64,000 nt of DNA from CAVRTM01 sp963696105 (GTDB lineage Bacteria; Actinomycetota; Actinomycetes; Actinomycetales; Dermatophilaceae): assembly GCA_963696105.1 (NCBI GenBank), contig CAVOIP010000005.1:1-64000 (forward strand), given 5' to 3'. Shown piece after piece: positions 17,434 to 26,313 of the stretch. Position 1 is the first letter of the stretch. Each line of letters starts with the position of its first letter. A program made the translations under genes and the position numbers. The notes beneath the pieces are model-generated. The model was not told the origin of the DNA. It did not search any database and saw nothing but the letters and a program-made list of their open reading frames with translations.

Positions 17434-17500
17434 CCGGACGCACCGGAGTGCCCGAATCGGGACATCCGGTGTCCGAATTCAGGCACTCCGGTGCGTCCGG
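17434..17500. repeat. 67-bp near-perfect palindrome downstream of comEC
   Basis: Arms 17434-17464 and 17470-17500 match at 28 of 31 positions around a 5-nt loop (tccgg). It lies 49 bp after the comEC stop. It may act as a terminator, but it is longer than usual and lacks a U-tract. It could also be a REP-like palindromic element. Confidence 0.75.
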
Positions 17501-17548
17501 TCGAGAAGGTGGGGGTGGAGGTGGGCTCGCTGCCCGTGACGCGTGGTG

Positions 17549-19954
17549 TCAGCGGCGGGTCGTGAGCACCCGCACCGGGCCGCCGCCGTCGCGGGTGACG
17601 GCGATGTCGCCGCGCTCGTCGGTGCGGAACGCCGCGGTGCCGGCGCCGCGCAGCAGCGCCAGCGTCGAGGGGGCCGGGTGGCCGTAGGTGTTGCCGGCCC
17701 CGACGCTGACCAGCGCGACCGAGGCATGTGCCGCCGCGACGAGCTGCGGGTCCTGCAGGCGCGACCCGTGGTGAGCCACCTTGAGCACGTCGAACCGGGG
17801 ATCGCGCGCGTACGCCGGGTCGCGGCGCAGGGCCAGCAGCACCTGGTGTGCCGCCGCCGGCTCGACGTCGCCGAGCAGCAGGATCCGCATCCCGGGAGCA
17901 TCGACGTCCAGGACCACGCTGGCGTTGTTGGGCACCGAGCCCTCGCGGATCACCCTGGCGGGCCACAGGACCCGCGCCGTGACCGGGCCCCAGGCGAGGG
18001 TGTCCCCGGCGTAGAGAGGCTGCACCGGCACCGCTGCCGCGCGGGCCCACCGGGTGACCTCACGGAGCTGGTAGTCGGGCTCGGGCACCGGGCTGGTGAG
18101 CACCTGGCGGACGACGCGCCCGTGCAGCACCCCGGGCACGCCGTCAACGTGGTCGGCGTGGAAGTGCGTCAGGACCAGGGCGTCGACCACGCTCACCCGC
18201 AGCCGGCGCAGGCAGGCGTCCATCGGCGCGGGGTCAGGCCCGGTGTCGACGACGACGGCGTGCCCCGGCGTGGTGGCGAGCGCCAGCCCGTCGCCCTGGC
18301 CGACGTCACACGCGACGAGGCGCCAGCCCGCCGGCGGCCACGCACCGTCTGGAGCCGGCCAGGTCGCGGCGAGCGAGACCGCTGCGAACCCGGCGACCAC
18401 GGCGGGGCGGCGCCGCAGGTAGGCGACCAGCCACGGCCCGCAGTACAGCAGCACCATGCTCAGGGCCGCCAGCAGGAACGCTCCTGGTGGACCATCCGGC
18501 CAGGGCAGCGACCCCATCGGCACGTCCGCGCAGGAGCGGGCCACCCACGCGATGCCCTGGGTCGGGAGCATCGCCGCCCAGGCCAGCGCCACGGCGAGCG
18601 GGGCGGCGACCACGGCCACGAGCGCCACGGTCACACCGAGCACGGTGGCCGGCGCCACCATCGGCGCCGCCAGCAGGTTGGCCACGACGCCGATCACGCT
18701 GACCGAGCCCTGCAGCAGCACGACCACCGGCCCGCACATCGCCTGCGCCGCGACGGGGATGGCGATGGCCGCGCCGAGCCAGTGCAGCCGGGCGGGGAGG
18801 AAACGGGCGAACCACCGTCCCCAGGTGGTCGCGAACAGCAACAGCCCCAGGGTCGCCAGCGTCGACAGGGCGAACCCGAACGAGCGCGCCAGCCACGGGT
18901 CGATCACCAGCAGCGCCACGACCGCTGCGGCGAGCGCCGGGATCCCGGCCCGACGACGCGACGCGCTCAGCCCCATCAGCCCGATGACCCCCATGACCGC
19001 TGCCCGCAGGACGCTGGGCTCGGGGCGCGCCAGGACCACGAACCCGGCCAGCAGCACCGCGGCGACGACCGGGCGCCATCGCCGGCGGATCCCGACGACC
19101 CGGCACAGCCCCATCCCGGCGGCCAGCACCACGGCGACGTTGCTGCCGGACACCGCGGACAGGTGCGTCATGCCGGTCGCCAGCATCGCCTCGGTCAGGG
19201 AGGCCGGCGTGCGGCTCGTGTCACCGATGACGAGGGCCGGGAGCAACCCGCGCGGGTCCGGTGGCAGCGCCGCGACCGCGTGCCGCAGGCCGCCACGGAC
19301 GCTCTCGGCCATCGCGGCGACCTGGCCGGCGTCCCGCAGGCGTAGCGGTCTGCCGCGTGGGTTGAGGACGGCCACCACGTCGTCACCGGGCTCGGCGGCA
19401 TCGAGGCGCCCCGTGGTGCGGACGGTCTCGTGCCACCGCACCTCCTTCCACGAGGCGTCGCCGAAGACGAGCACCGGGGTGTGGACCCGGCTGCGCTCCC
19501 CGCGCCCGGCCACCAGCCGCACGTCGAGACGAACGAGCACCAGCTCGGTGCTCGTGGGCCCCGTGGTCATCACCACCCGGGGATCGGTCATCACCACCGC
19601 ATCGACCGTCACAGTGGCTCGCTCGCGGGTGAGCTCGGGGACGAGCCCGGTCTCGCGGAGCAAGGACTGCGTGCCGAGGGAGACCAGGCAGAGGGCGGTG
19701 CTGAGCCCGGTGACGGCAAGCAGGCCGGCCCAGCGCAGCCGCCGCCACCGACGGTGGATCAGCAGCAGCGACAAGGCCGTCAGGCCGCCGGCTGCCGCCA
19801 GCACGACGACCGGTGACCGGGACTGCCCGACCGCCGCACCGGTCCACGCCACGAGTGCCGGCAGCAGCAGTCGCGCGTCGATGCCACGCGAAACCTTCGC
19901 GGCGACAACGGCATCCGCCCCGGTGTCGGCCGCCGGGCCTGCCGTCGGTCTCAC
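17549..19954 (-). CDS. comEC: ComEC/Rec2 DNA-uptake channel
   Basis: The 801-residue protein has an N-terminal hydrophobic block and soluble OB-like region, the competence membrane domain (LSAVSGSNVAVVL ... ) with about eight helices, and a C-terminal metallo-beta-lactamase-like domain with THFHADHVDG and KVAHHGS. ComEC carries single-stranded DNA across the membrane in natural transformation. It overlaps comEA by 4 bp (ATGA), the standard comEA-comEC operon. No comE-type partner beyond comEA is in the window. Confidence 0.93.
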   Translation of the reverse strand: MRPTAGPAADTGADAVVAAKVSRGIDARLLLPALVAWTGAAVGQSRSPVVVLAAAGGLTALSLLLIHRRWRRLRWAGLLAVTGLSTALCLVSLGTQSLLRETGLVPELTRERATVTVDAVVMTDPRVVMTTGPTSTELVLVRLDVRLVAGRGERSRVHTPVLVFGDASWKEVRWHETVRTTGRLDAAEPGDDVVAVLNPRGRPLRLRDAGQVAAMAESVRGGLRHAVAALPPDPRGLLPALVIGDTSRTPASLTEAMLATGMTHLSAVSGSNVAVVLAAGMGLCRVVGIRRRWRPVVAAVLLAGFVVLARPEPSVLRAAVMGVIGLMGLSASRRRAGIPALAAAVVALLVIDPWLARSFGFALSTLATLGLLLFATTWGRWFARFLPARLHWLGAAIAIPVAAQAMCGPVVVLLQGSVSVIGVVANLLAAPMVAPATVLGVTVALVAVVAAPLAVALAWAAMLPTQGIAWVARSCADVPMGSLPWPDGPPGAFLLAALSMVLLYCGPWLVAYLRRRPAVVAGFAAVSLAATWPAPDGAWPPAGWRLVACDVGQGDGLALATTPGHAVVVDTGPDPAPMDACLRRLRVSVVDALVLTHFHADHVDGVPGVLHGRVVRQVLTSPVPEPDYQLREVTRWARAAAVPVQPLYAGDTLAWGPVTARVLWPARVIREGSVPNNASVVLDVDAPGMRILLLGDVEPAAAHQVLLALRRDPAYARDPRFDVLKVAHHGSRLQDPQLVAAAHASVALVSVGAGNTYGHPAPSTLALLRGAGTAAFRTDERGDIAVTRDGGGPVRVLTTRR

Positions 19955-21063
19955 ACGCGCACCTTGGGCCCGATCTGCGCCAGCAGCTTGTCCCCGATGC
20001 CGCTGACCTCGCCGAGCTCGTCGACCGAGGAGAACCTGCCGTGCTCGGTCCGCCAGTCCACGATCCGTTGCGCCAGCACCGGGCCCACGCCGGGCAACGT
20101 GTCCAACGTGGCCAGGTCAGCGGAGTTCAGGTCCACCGGGACACCGGCCCCACCGCTGCCTGCACCACCACCTCCGGCTCCGCCGCCGCCCGAGGCACCG
20201 AGGCCGCCAGCACCGCCGGCGGCTGCGGGGGTCCCCGTGCCGGCCCCCGCGGGCAGCGTCTCCCCCTTCCTTGGCACGTGCACCTGCTCGCCGTCCAGCA
20301 CCGGTCGCGCCAGGTTGAGCTGGGCCAGGTCGGCGCCCGGCGACGCCCCACCGGCAGCCGCCACCGCGTCGAGCACCCGTGACCCGGGTGGCAGCCGGAC
20401 CACCCCCGCCCGGGCCACGGCACCGACGACGTGCACGACGACCTCCACAGCCGGTCCGGGCGCACCGGACGCCGCAGCCGCCGTCCCTGCCCCACCCCTC
20501 ACGACGGGCGACGCGGCAGCAGCCCGACCCGCTGCGCCCGTTGCTGTCCCCGTCCCAGCCGCGGCGCCCGGGGCGGTGGTGGCGAAGGCAGCCGGCACCG
20601 ATCGGGACTGCAGCCCGGCCGGCGGCCCGTGTGCGGCGGCCGGGACCGGCACCGGCTCGGGCGCGGCCGAGGACCGCGCGAGAGCAAGCCGCACGCCGAG
20701 CACCCCGGTCACCAGGACCAGCACCAGCAGCAGCCCGAGCACCGCCGTGCGACGCGGTCGCACGGAGGCTCCCCGCAACGACACCGGCACGGTCAGCAGC
20801 CGTGGCCGGGGCGGCGCTGGCCGCCGGTGTCGTCCGTCGCCGCCGCCGAGCCGGACGCGCTCGCGGGCCGCCGGCACCTGCCGCCGGACCGGATGCCGGA
20901 CCGGTTGCCGGACCGGTTGCCGCGGCGGCGCGGTCAGCTCGACGTCGTCGCGCGCGGGCACCCACCCGTCGAGATCGTCACCCGGCGGTGGCGCTGACAC
21001 CGCGACCCCCAGGAGCGCGGCGAGACGGTCCGGTGGCGGCTGGTCGGTGCGGCGGCGCGACAT
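19951..21063 (-). CDS. comEA: ComEA-like helix-hairpin-helix DNA-binding protein
   Basis: The 370-residue protein has a long N-terminal disordered head, one membrane helix (TAVLGLLLVLVLVTGVLGVR), a SLBB-like middle (VVHVVGAVARAGVVRLPPGS) and a C-terminal helix-hairpin-helix pair (LNSADLATLDTLPGVGPVLA and EVSGIGDKLLAQIGP). ComEA binds incoming DNA outside the membrane and delivers it to ComEC. The linkers are very rich in Ala/Gly/Pro, lengthening it relative to Bacillus ComEA. Confidence 0.92.
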   Translation of the reverse strand: MSRRRTDQPPPDRLAALLGVAVSAPPPGDDLDGWVPARDDVELTAPPRQPVRQPVRHPVRRQVPAARERVRLGGGDGRHRRPAPPRPRLLTVPVSLRGASVRPRRTAVLGLLLVLVLVTGVLGVRLALARSSAAPEPVPVPAAAHGPPAGLQSRSVPAAFATTAPGAAAGTGTATGAAGRAAAASPVVRGGAGTAAAASGAPGPAVEVVVHVVGAVARAGVVRLPPGSRVLDAVAAAGGASPGADLAQLNLARPVLDGEQVHVPRKGETLPAGAGTGTPAAAGGAGGLGASGGGGAGGGGAGSGGAGVPVDLNSADLATLDTLPGVGPVLAQRIVDWRTEHGRFSSVDELGEVSGIGDKLLAQIGPKVRV

Positions 21064-21158
21064 ACGGGCACGCTAGGGAGCCTCGGTCTCGCGGAGGTCA
21101 GCCGACGACGGCACTGTGGACGGCGGGGCGAACGCCGCGCCCCGTGTGGGAAACGGGG

Positions 21159-21746
21159 TCAGGCCCGCCGCTGGCGCACCCAAGCGCGGATGTTGGGCTC
21201 GTGCCGGGCGACGATGAGCAGCGCGACGGCCAGCCCCCACAGCCGTCCCACCAGCACCGGCTCCGGGAGCGGGCCGAACAGGGCCCAGACGGCCAGCGCC
21301 CCGGCTGCCGACAGGGACGCCCCGGCGACCCAGCGGGTCCGCCACAGGATCAGCCCGAACAGCACCACCAGGCCCACGGCAAGAAGGGGAAAGACGGCGA
21401 GGATCGCCCCGAGCGAGGTGGCCACCCCCTTGCCGCCGCGCCCGCGCAGGTACGGCGACAGGACGTGCCCGAGGATGCACGCCAACCCGACCGCGTACGC
21501 CGTCGGGCGCCCCAGCCACAGCAGCGCGACGAGCGTCGGCACCAGCCCCTTGAGGACGTCGACCACCCCGACCACGACGCCCCACCGCAGCCCGAGCAGG
21601 CGCCCGGTGTTGGTGGCGCCGGGGTTGCCCGACCCCTGGGTCAGGTCCGCCTGGCGCACCCGCGCCACGATCGTCGCCGGGCTGACGGCGCCCACGAAGA
21701 ACCCTGCCGCCACCGCGACAGCTCCCCACACCCAGGCACTGGACAT
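21159..21746 (-). CDS. plsY: PlsY-like glycerol-3-phosphate acyltransferase
   Basis: The 195-residue membrane protein has about five helices and the conserved loops of PlsY: SGNPGATNTGR and GRGGKGVATSLG. It would transfer acyl groups from acyl-phosphate to glycerol-3-phosphate in phospholipid synthesis. Its start is 3 bp from the stop of the upstream degV gene, so the two are probably co-transcribed. Confidence 0.85.
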   Translation of the reverse strand: MSSAWVWGAVAVAAGFFVGAVSPATIVARVRQADLTQGSGNPGATNTGRLLGLRWGVVVGVVDVLKGLVPTLVALLWLGRPTAYAVGLACILGHVLSPYLRGRGGKGVATSLGAILAVFPLLAVGLVVLFGLILWRTRWVAGASLSAAGALAVWALFGPLPEPVLVGRLWGLAVALLIVARHEPNIRAWVRQRRA

Positions 21747-21749
21747 GGG

Positions 21750-22613
21750 TCAGCAGGGCGGCGCGGGCCGGGGCGACACGACGACGGCGATGGTGCCCGG
21801 CCCGACGTGCGCGCCGACCACCGCCCCGATCTCGAGCACCGCGACGTCGGCGTCGACCGGCAGCTCGGTGCCCAGTCGCTCCGCCAGACCCGTCGCCCGC
21901 TCCAGCGAGTCGAGGTGGTGCACCGCGACATCCACCCCTCCGGCGCCGGCCGCGTCGATCGCCCGCACCGCCAGCTGCTCCATCCGGGTGATGGCCCGCG
22001 TCGCGGTGCGGACCTTCTCGATCGGCTGGATGTGCCCCTGCTGCAACGAGAGCAGCGGCTTGATCGCCAGCGCCGACCCGAGCAACGCCGACGCGGCGCC
22101 GATCCGGCCGCCGCGCCGTAGGTAGTCCAGCGTGTCGACGTAGAACAGCACCGTGGCGCCCTCCGCCCGCGAGCGCGCCACTGCGGCAACACAGTCGGCG
22201 TCACAGCCGCGACGCGCCAGCTCGCAGGCGGACAGCACGCCGTACCCCATGGCCATGCCCAGCGACCGCGAGTCCACCACCTCGACCGGCACCGGCGACT
22301 GGCCGGCAGCAAGGTGCGCCGACTCCACCGTGCCGGACATGTCCGAGGACAGGTGCACCGACACGACCGCGTCGGCACCGCCTGCCGCGGCCGCCTCGTA
22401 CGCCTCGAGGAACGCCGACGGGGAGGGCCGGGACGTGCTGACCTGCCGGGACCGTCGCAGGGCCGCCGCCACCTCGGCCGTGGTGACGTCGACGCCCTCG
22501 CGGTAGTCCGTGCCCCCGACCACGACGTGCAGCGGGATGACTCGGATGCCCTCTCGCGCCACGACATCCAGGGGCAGGTATGCCGTGGAGTCGGTCACGA
22601 CGGCGACGGTCAC
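21750..22613 (-). CDS. DegV-family fatty-acid-binding protein
   Basis: GTG start at 22613 (VTVAVVTDSTAYLP). The 287-residue protein shows the DegV signatures TDSTAYLP, TSRPSPSAFL and DTLDYLRRGGRIG. DegV/FakB proteins bind a fatty acid and present it for phosphorylation or transfer. The adjacent plsY gene fits a lipid role. The gene lies 23 bp after leuS on the same strand. Confidence 0.9.
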   Translation of the reverse strand: MTVAVVTDSTAYLPLDVVAREGIRVIPLHVVVGGTDYREGVDVTTAEVAAALRRSRQVSTSRPSPSAFLEAYEAAAAGGADAVVSVHLSSDMSGTVESAHLAAGQSPVPVEVVDSRSLGMAMGYGVLSACELARRGCDADCVAAVARSRAEGATVLFYVDTLDYLRRGGRIGAASALLGSALAIKPLLSLQQGHIQPIEKVRTATRAITRMEQLAVRAIDAAGAGGVDVAVHHLDSLERATGLAERLGTELPVDADVAVLEIGAVVGAHVGPGTIAVVVSPRPAPPC

Positions 22614-22636
22614 GAGCGCAGGCTACCCGGCCGGGT

Positions 22637-25531
22637 TCAGCCGGCGACGATGTTGACGAGCTTGGGGGCGCGCACGATCACCTTGCGCACGCTCCTGCCG
22701 TCCAGCGCAGCCACGACCTTGGGGCTCGCCAGCGCCTGCTGCTCCAGCTCCGCGTCGCCGATGCCCGCGGGCACCTCGATCCGGTCGCGCACCTTGCCCT
22801 GGATCTGCACCACACACGTGACGGTGTCGTCGACCAGCAGCGCCGGTTCCGCCGTCGGGAAGTCCACGAACGACAGCGTGCCGGTGTGGCCGAGCTTGCC
22901 CCACAGCTCCTCCGCGATGTGCGGCGCTACGGGAGCCGTCATCACCACGATCGTCTCGGCGGCCGCACGCGGCACCCGGTCCAGCTTGGTGAGGGCGTTG
23001 TTGAGCTCGATCAGCCGGGCGATCGCCGTGTTGAACCGCAGCGCGTCGTAGTCGGCCCTCAGCGCGTCGATCGTCTTGTGCAGCAGGCGGTTCGTCGCGT
23101 CGTCGACCGGCTCGTCACTGACCCGGACCTCGCCGGTCTCCTCGTCGACCACGTTGCGCCACAGCCGCTGCAGGAACCGCTGGGCACCCACGACGGCGCG
23201 GGTCTCCCACGGCCGGGACAGGTCCAGCGGACCCATCGACATCTCGTAGACGCGGAACGTGTCTGCGCCGAAGGCCTCGAACATCTCGTCCGGCGTGACG
23301 ACGTTCTTCAGGGACTTGCCCATCTTGCCGTACTCGCGTCGTACCGGCTGGTCCTGCCAGGTCCACGTGACGTCGCCGTGCGCCGGGTCGCCGCTCTCCT
23401 GCACCTCGGCGGCCGGCACCGGCTGGCCGCGGTCGTCCCGGTAGGCGTAGGCCTGGACGTAGCCCTGGTTGAACAGCCTGCGGAACGGCTCCTCGCTGGA
23501 CACGTGCCCCAGGTCGAACAGCACCTTGTGCCAGAAGCGGGAGTACAGCAGGTGCAGCACCGCGTGCTCGACGCCACCGACGTAGAGGTCGACGCCGCCC
23601 GGGTCGACCGCGCCGGCCGGGGCGTTGACGACCGTCTCGGTGTGCCGGCCCATCCAGTACCGCTCGACCTCCGGGTCGACGAACCGCTCCTGGTTGGCTG
23701 GGTCCAGGTAGCGCAGCTCGTACCAGCACGAACCGGCCCAGTTCGGCATGGTGTTCGTCTCGCGGCGGTACTTCTTCGGCCCGTCGCCCAGGTCCAGCTC
23801 GACGTTCACCCACTCCTCCGCCCGCGACAGCGGCGGCTCGGGGGTCGACTGCGCGTCGTCCGGGGCGAACGTCTTCGGCGAGTAGTTCGGCACGTCCGGC
23901 AGCTCCAGCGGCAGCATCGACTCGGGCAGCGCGACCGCAGCGCCGTCCTCGTCGTAGACGATCGGGAACGGCTCGCCCCAGTAGCGCTGCCGGGAGAACA
24001 GCCAGTCGCGCAGCTTGTAGGTGATCGTCCGCTCGCCGAACCCCTTGTCCTGCAACCAGTCGATCATCGTGGCCTTGGCCTCGGCGACGTGCATGCCGTC
24101 CAGCGAGATCTCGTCGTTGGCCGAGTTGATCGCCACGCCGTCGCCGGTGAACGCCTGGTCGTGCGGGTGGCCGGGCGCCGGCTGCACCGTCCGCAGCACC
24201 GGCAGGTCGAACTTCGCGGCGAACTCCCAGTCGCGCACGTCCTGGCCGGGGACGGCCATGATGGCGCCCGTGCCGTAGCCCATGAGGACGTAGTCGGCGA
24301 TGAAGACGGGGACCTGGGCACCGTTGACCGGGTTGGTCGCGAACGCCCCGGTGAACACACCGGTCTTGTCCTTGCCCTCGCTCTGCCGCTCGACGTCGCT
24401 CTTGCGCGAGGCCGAGAGCCGGTATGCCGCAACGGCTTCGGCCGGCGTGGCGCTGCCGCCGGTCCAGGCCTCCCTGGTGCCGTCGGGCCAACCGCCCTGC
24501 GGCACCAGCGAGTCCACCAGCGGGTGCTCAGGCGCGAGCACCATGAACGTCGCACCGAACAGGGTGTCCGGGCGGGTCGTGAAGACCTCGATCGGCGCCA
24601 CCGTGCCGCCGGCCAGCGGGGCGGGGAAGAACACCCTGGCGCCGTGCGAGCGGCCGATCCAGTTGCGCTGCATCAGCTTGACCGGCTCGGGCCAGTCCAG
24701 CCGCTCCAGGTCGTCGACCAGGCGGTCGGAGTACTTGGTGATCCGCATCATCCACTGGCTCAGGCTGCGCTTGAACACCGGGAAGTTGCCGCGCTCGCAC
24801 CGGCCGTCGGCGGTGACCTCCTCGTTGGCCAGCACGGTGCCCAGACCGGGGCACCAGTTGACCGGCGCCTCGGACAGGTAGGCCAGCCGCTCACCGTCGA
24901 CCACGGCGCGACGCTCGGCGGCCGACAGCTCCGACCACGCCCGGCCGTCCGGGGTCGGGCGCTCGCCCGACGCCAGGAGGGCCTCCAGCTCGGCGATCGG
25001 ACGGGCCCGGCCGCGGCCGCCCTCGGCCGACTCGTCGTACCAGCTGTTGAAGATCTGCAGGAAGATCCACTGCGTCCAGCGGTAGAACTCCTCGTCGATC
25101 GTCGCGATCGAGCGGCGGTCGTCGTGGGCCAGGCCCAGCCGGCGCAGCTGCCGCCGCATCGTGACGATGTTGTCCTCGGTGGTCTTGCGAGGATGCTGAC
25201 CGGTCTGGACGGCGTACTGCTCGGCGGGCAGGCCGAACGCGTCGTAGCCCAGGCAGTGCAGGACGTTCTTGCCCGTCATCCGCTGGAACCGGCCGTAGAC
25301 GTCGGTGGCGATGTAGCCCAGCGGGTGGCCGACGTGCAGGCCCGCGCCGGAGGGGTAGGGGAACATGTCCAGGACGAACAGCTTCTGCCGCCCGGCGACC
25401 CCCTCCGGGTCGGCCCAGGGCCCGGCCGGGTTGGGCGCGTTGAACGTGCCCTCGCTCTCCCACCGGTCCTGCCAGTCCAGCTCGATCCGCTCGGCCAGCT
25501 CGGCGGTGTAGCGGTACGGGGTGTCGTTCAT
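22637..25531 (-). CDS. leuS: Leucyl-tRNA synthetase
   Basis: ATG 25531 is preceded by gaaggacgca. The 964-residue class I synthetase has the HIGH-type motif as PYPSGAGLHVGHPLGY, a CP1 editing domain (TTRPDTLFGATFMVLAPEHP), a second signature as KMGKSLKN at residue 736 (Ser to Gly variant of KMSKS), and a C-terminal anticodon-binding and tail region ending KVIVRAPKLVNIVAG. It charges tRNA-Leu. Upstream lies a leader-peptide attenuator (25596-25695). Downstream degV and plsY follow at short spacing. Confidence 0.97.
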   Translation of the reverse strand: MNDTPYRYTAELAERIELDWQDRWESEGTFNAPNPAGPWADPEGVAGRQKLFVLDMFPYPSGAGLHVGHPLGYIATDVYGRFQRMTGKNVLHCLGYDAFGLPAEQYAVQTGQHPRKTTEDNIVTMRRQLRRLGLAHDDRRSIATIDEEFYRWTQWIFLQIFNSWYDESAEGGRGRARPIAELEALLASGERPTPDGRAWSELSAAERRAVVDGERLAYLSEAPVNWCPGLGTVLANEEVTADGRCERGNFPVFKRSLSQWMMRITKYSDRLVDDLERLDWPEPVKLMQRNWIGRSHGARVFFPAPLAGGTVAPIEVFTTRPDTLFGATFMVLAPEHPLVDSLVPQGGWPDGTREAWTGGSATPAEAVAAYRLSASRKSDVERQSEGKDKTGVFTGAFATNPVNGAQVPVFIADYVLMGYGTGAIMAVPGQDVRDWEFAAKFDLPVLRTVQPAPGHPHDQAFTGDGVAINSANDEISLDGMHVAEAKATMIDWLQDKGFGERTITYKLRDWLFSRQRYWGEPFPIVYDEDGAAVALPESMLPLELPDVPNYSPKTFAPDDAQSTPEPPLSRAEEWVNVELDLGDGPKKYRRETNTMPNWAGSCWYELRYLDPANQERFVDPEVERYWMGRHTETVVNAPAGAVDPGGVDLYVGGVEHAVLHLLYSRFWHKVLFDLGHVSSEEPFRRLFNQGYVQAYAYRDDRGQPVPAAEVQESGDPAHGDVTWTWQDQPVRREYGKMGKSLKNVVTPDEMFEAFGADTFRVYEMSMGPLDLSRPWETRAVVGAQRFLQRLWRNVVDEETGEVRVSDEPVDDATNRLLHKTIDALRADYDALRFNTAIARLIELNNALTKLDRVPRAAAETIVVMTAPVAPHIAEELWGKLGHTGTLSFVDFPTAEPALLVDDTVTCVVQIQGKVRDRIEVPAGIGDAELEQQALASPKVVAALDGRSVRKVIVRAPKLVNIVAG

Positions 25532-25595
25532 CGTGTGCGTCCTTCGGTCGAGGTCTGCGAGCGGTGCTCCGGCGCGGCGCCCCGGACGGGCGGAC

Positions 25596-25622
25596 AGAAG
25601 AAAACCCCTCGCCAGGGAGGGG
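25596..25622 (-). terminator. Attenuator terminator in front of leuS
   Basis: On the minus strand cccctc-cctggc-gagggg is followed by uuuucuucu, a proper intrinsic terminator with a U-tract, rare in this window. It lies 65 bp before the leuS start and 25 bp after the leader peptide stop, where an attenuator is expected. A second stem (25625-25634 with 25647-25656, perfect 10 bp) overlaps the end of the leader peptide and could compete with ribosome position. Confidence 0.8.
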
Positions 25623-25646
25623 TCGCCGCGTTGAGGTCCGGTCGGG

Positions 25647-25682
25647 TCAACGCGGCTGGATAAGGAGCAGCACGCTTCGCAT
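25647..25682 (-). CDS. leuS leader peptide (leucine attenuator)
   Basis: An 11-residue frame, MRSVLLLIQPR, with three consecutive Leu codons (CTG CTC CTT), then TGA. The minus strand carries taacct at 25690-25695, a TANNNT -10 element ending 7 nt before the ATG, so transcription could start at the A of ATG (leaderless). Ribosome stalling at the Leu run would decide between the 10-bp stem at its end and the downstream terminator, tying leuS expression to charged tRNA-Leu. This is the classical leader-peptide mechanism; the alternative antiterminator fold was not computed. Confidence 0.7.
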   Translation of the reverse strand: MRSVLLLIQPR

Positions 25683-25751
25683 GGCGCCTAGGTTAGCGCA
25701 GCCGTTCCGCCGCCCGGGCGCCGCGCGGCGTCGCCACCCCCGGGGTACGAC

Positions 25752-25785
25752 GACGGGCCGCTCCCCCTCGGGGGAACGGCCCGTC
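25752..25785 (-). terminator. Terminator of rpsT
   Basis: Perfect 9-bp stem gacgggccg/cggcccgtc (25752-25760 with 25777-25785) with further C/G pairing inside (ctcccc/gggg). It is on the leaving side of rpsT, upstream of the leuS leader promoter. No U-run. Confidence 0.6.
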
Positions 25786-25868
25786 GGCCAGGTGCTCGAG
25801 CCGGCGTTACCGGCCTCGACCGCGGTCCCGGATCGGCAGCCGCCGACCGCCGGGACCACTGCGTCGGG

Positions 25869-26129
25869 TCAGAGCGCGGCGGCCTTCTTGGCCATCGCCG
25901 ACTTCTTGTTGGCGGCGTTGTTCTTGTGGATGACGCCCTTGCTGACGGCCTTGTCCAGCTTGGTGGAGGCAACCTTCAGCGCGTCCTGTGCCGCGGTCTT
26001 GTCGCCGGACTCGGCGGCGGCACGGAACTTGCGGATCCAGGTGCGGAGCTCGCTCTTGACCGCCTTGTTGCGCTCGGTGCGCTGGGCGTTGGTCTTGATC
26101 CGCTTGATCTGGGACTTGATGTTTGCCAC
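25869..26129 (-). CDS. rpsT: Ribosomal protein S20
   Basis: The 86-residue, highly basic protein begins MANIKSQIKRIKTNAQRTER and has the S20 helical pattern throughout (VSKGVIHKNNAANKKSAMAKK). It binds 16S rRNA in the small subunit. It lies downstream of holA on the same strand, with a 184-bp leader region where no other gene is seen. Confidence 0.97.
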   Translation of the reverse strand: MANIKSQIKRIKTNAQRTERNKAVKSELRTWIRKFRAAAESGDKTAAQDALKVASTKLDKAVSKGVIHKNNAANKKSAMAKKAAAL

Positions 26130-26313
26130 GAGGACTCTTTCTCACGTTATGTAGGCCGGTAGTGCCACTGACTGAGGGCGTCAGCACGGCTCGGGACCGG
26201 GCGTGGGGATACCCGTGGTTGAACCGTTCTGGGTGGAACTGCATACGCACACGACCTGAGCGCGCACGCGACGGTCAAATCTAGCAGCGGGGACCTCCGG
26301 TCGCCAAAACGTC

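Noticed and set aside
22580..25663. Frame of over 1000 codons antisense to leuS
   Set aside because: It mirrors codon usage of leuS, has no recognisable domain, and leuS is certain.
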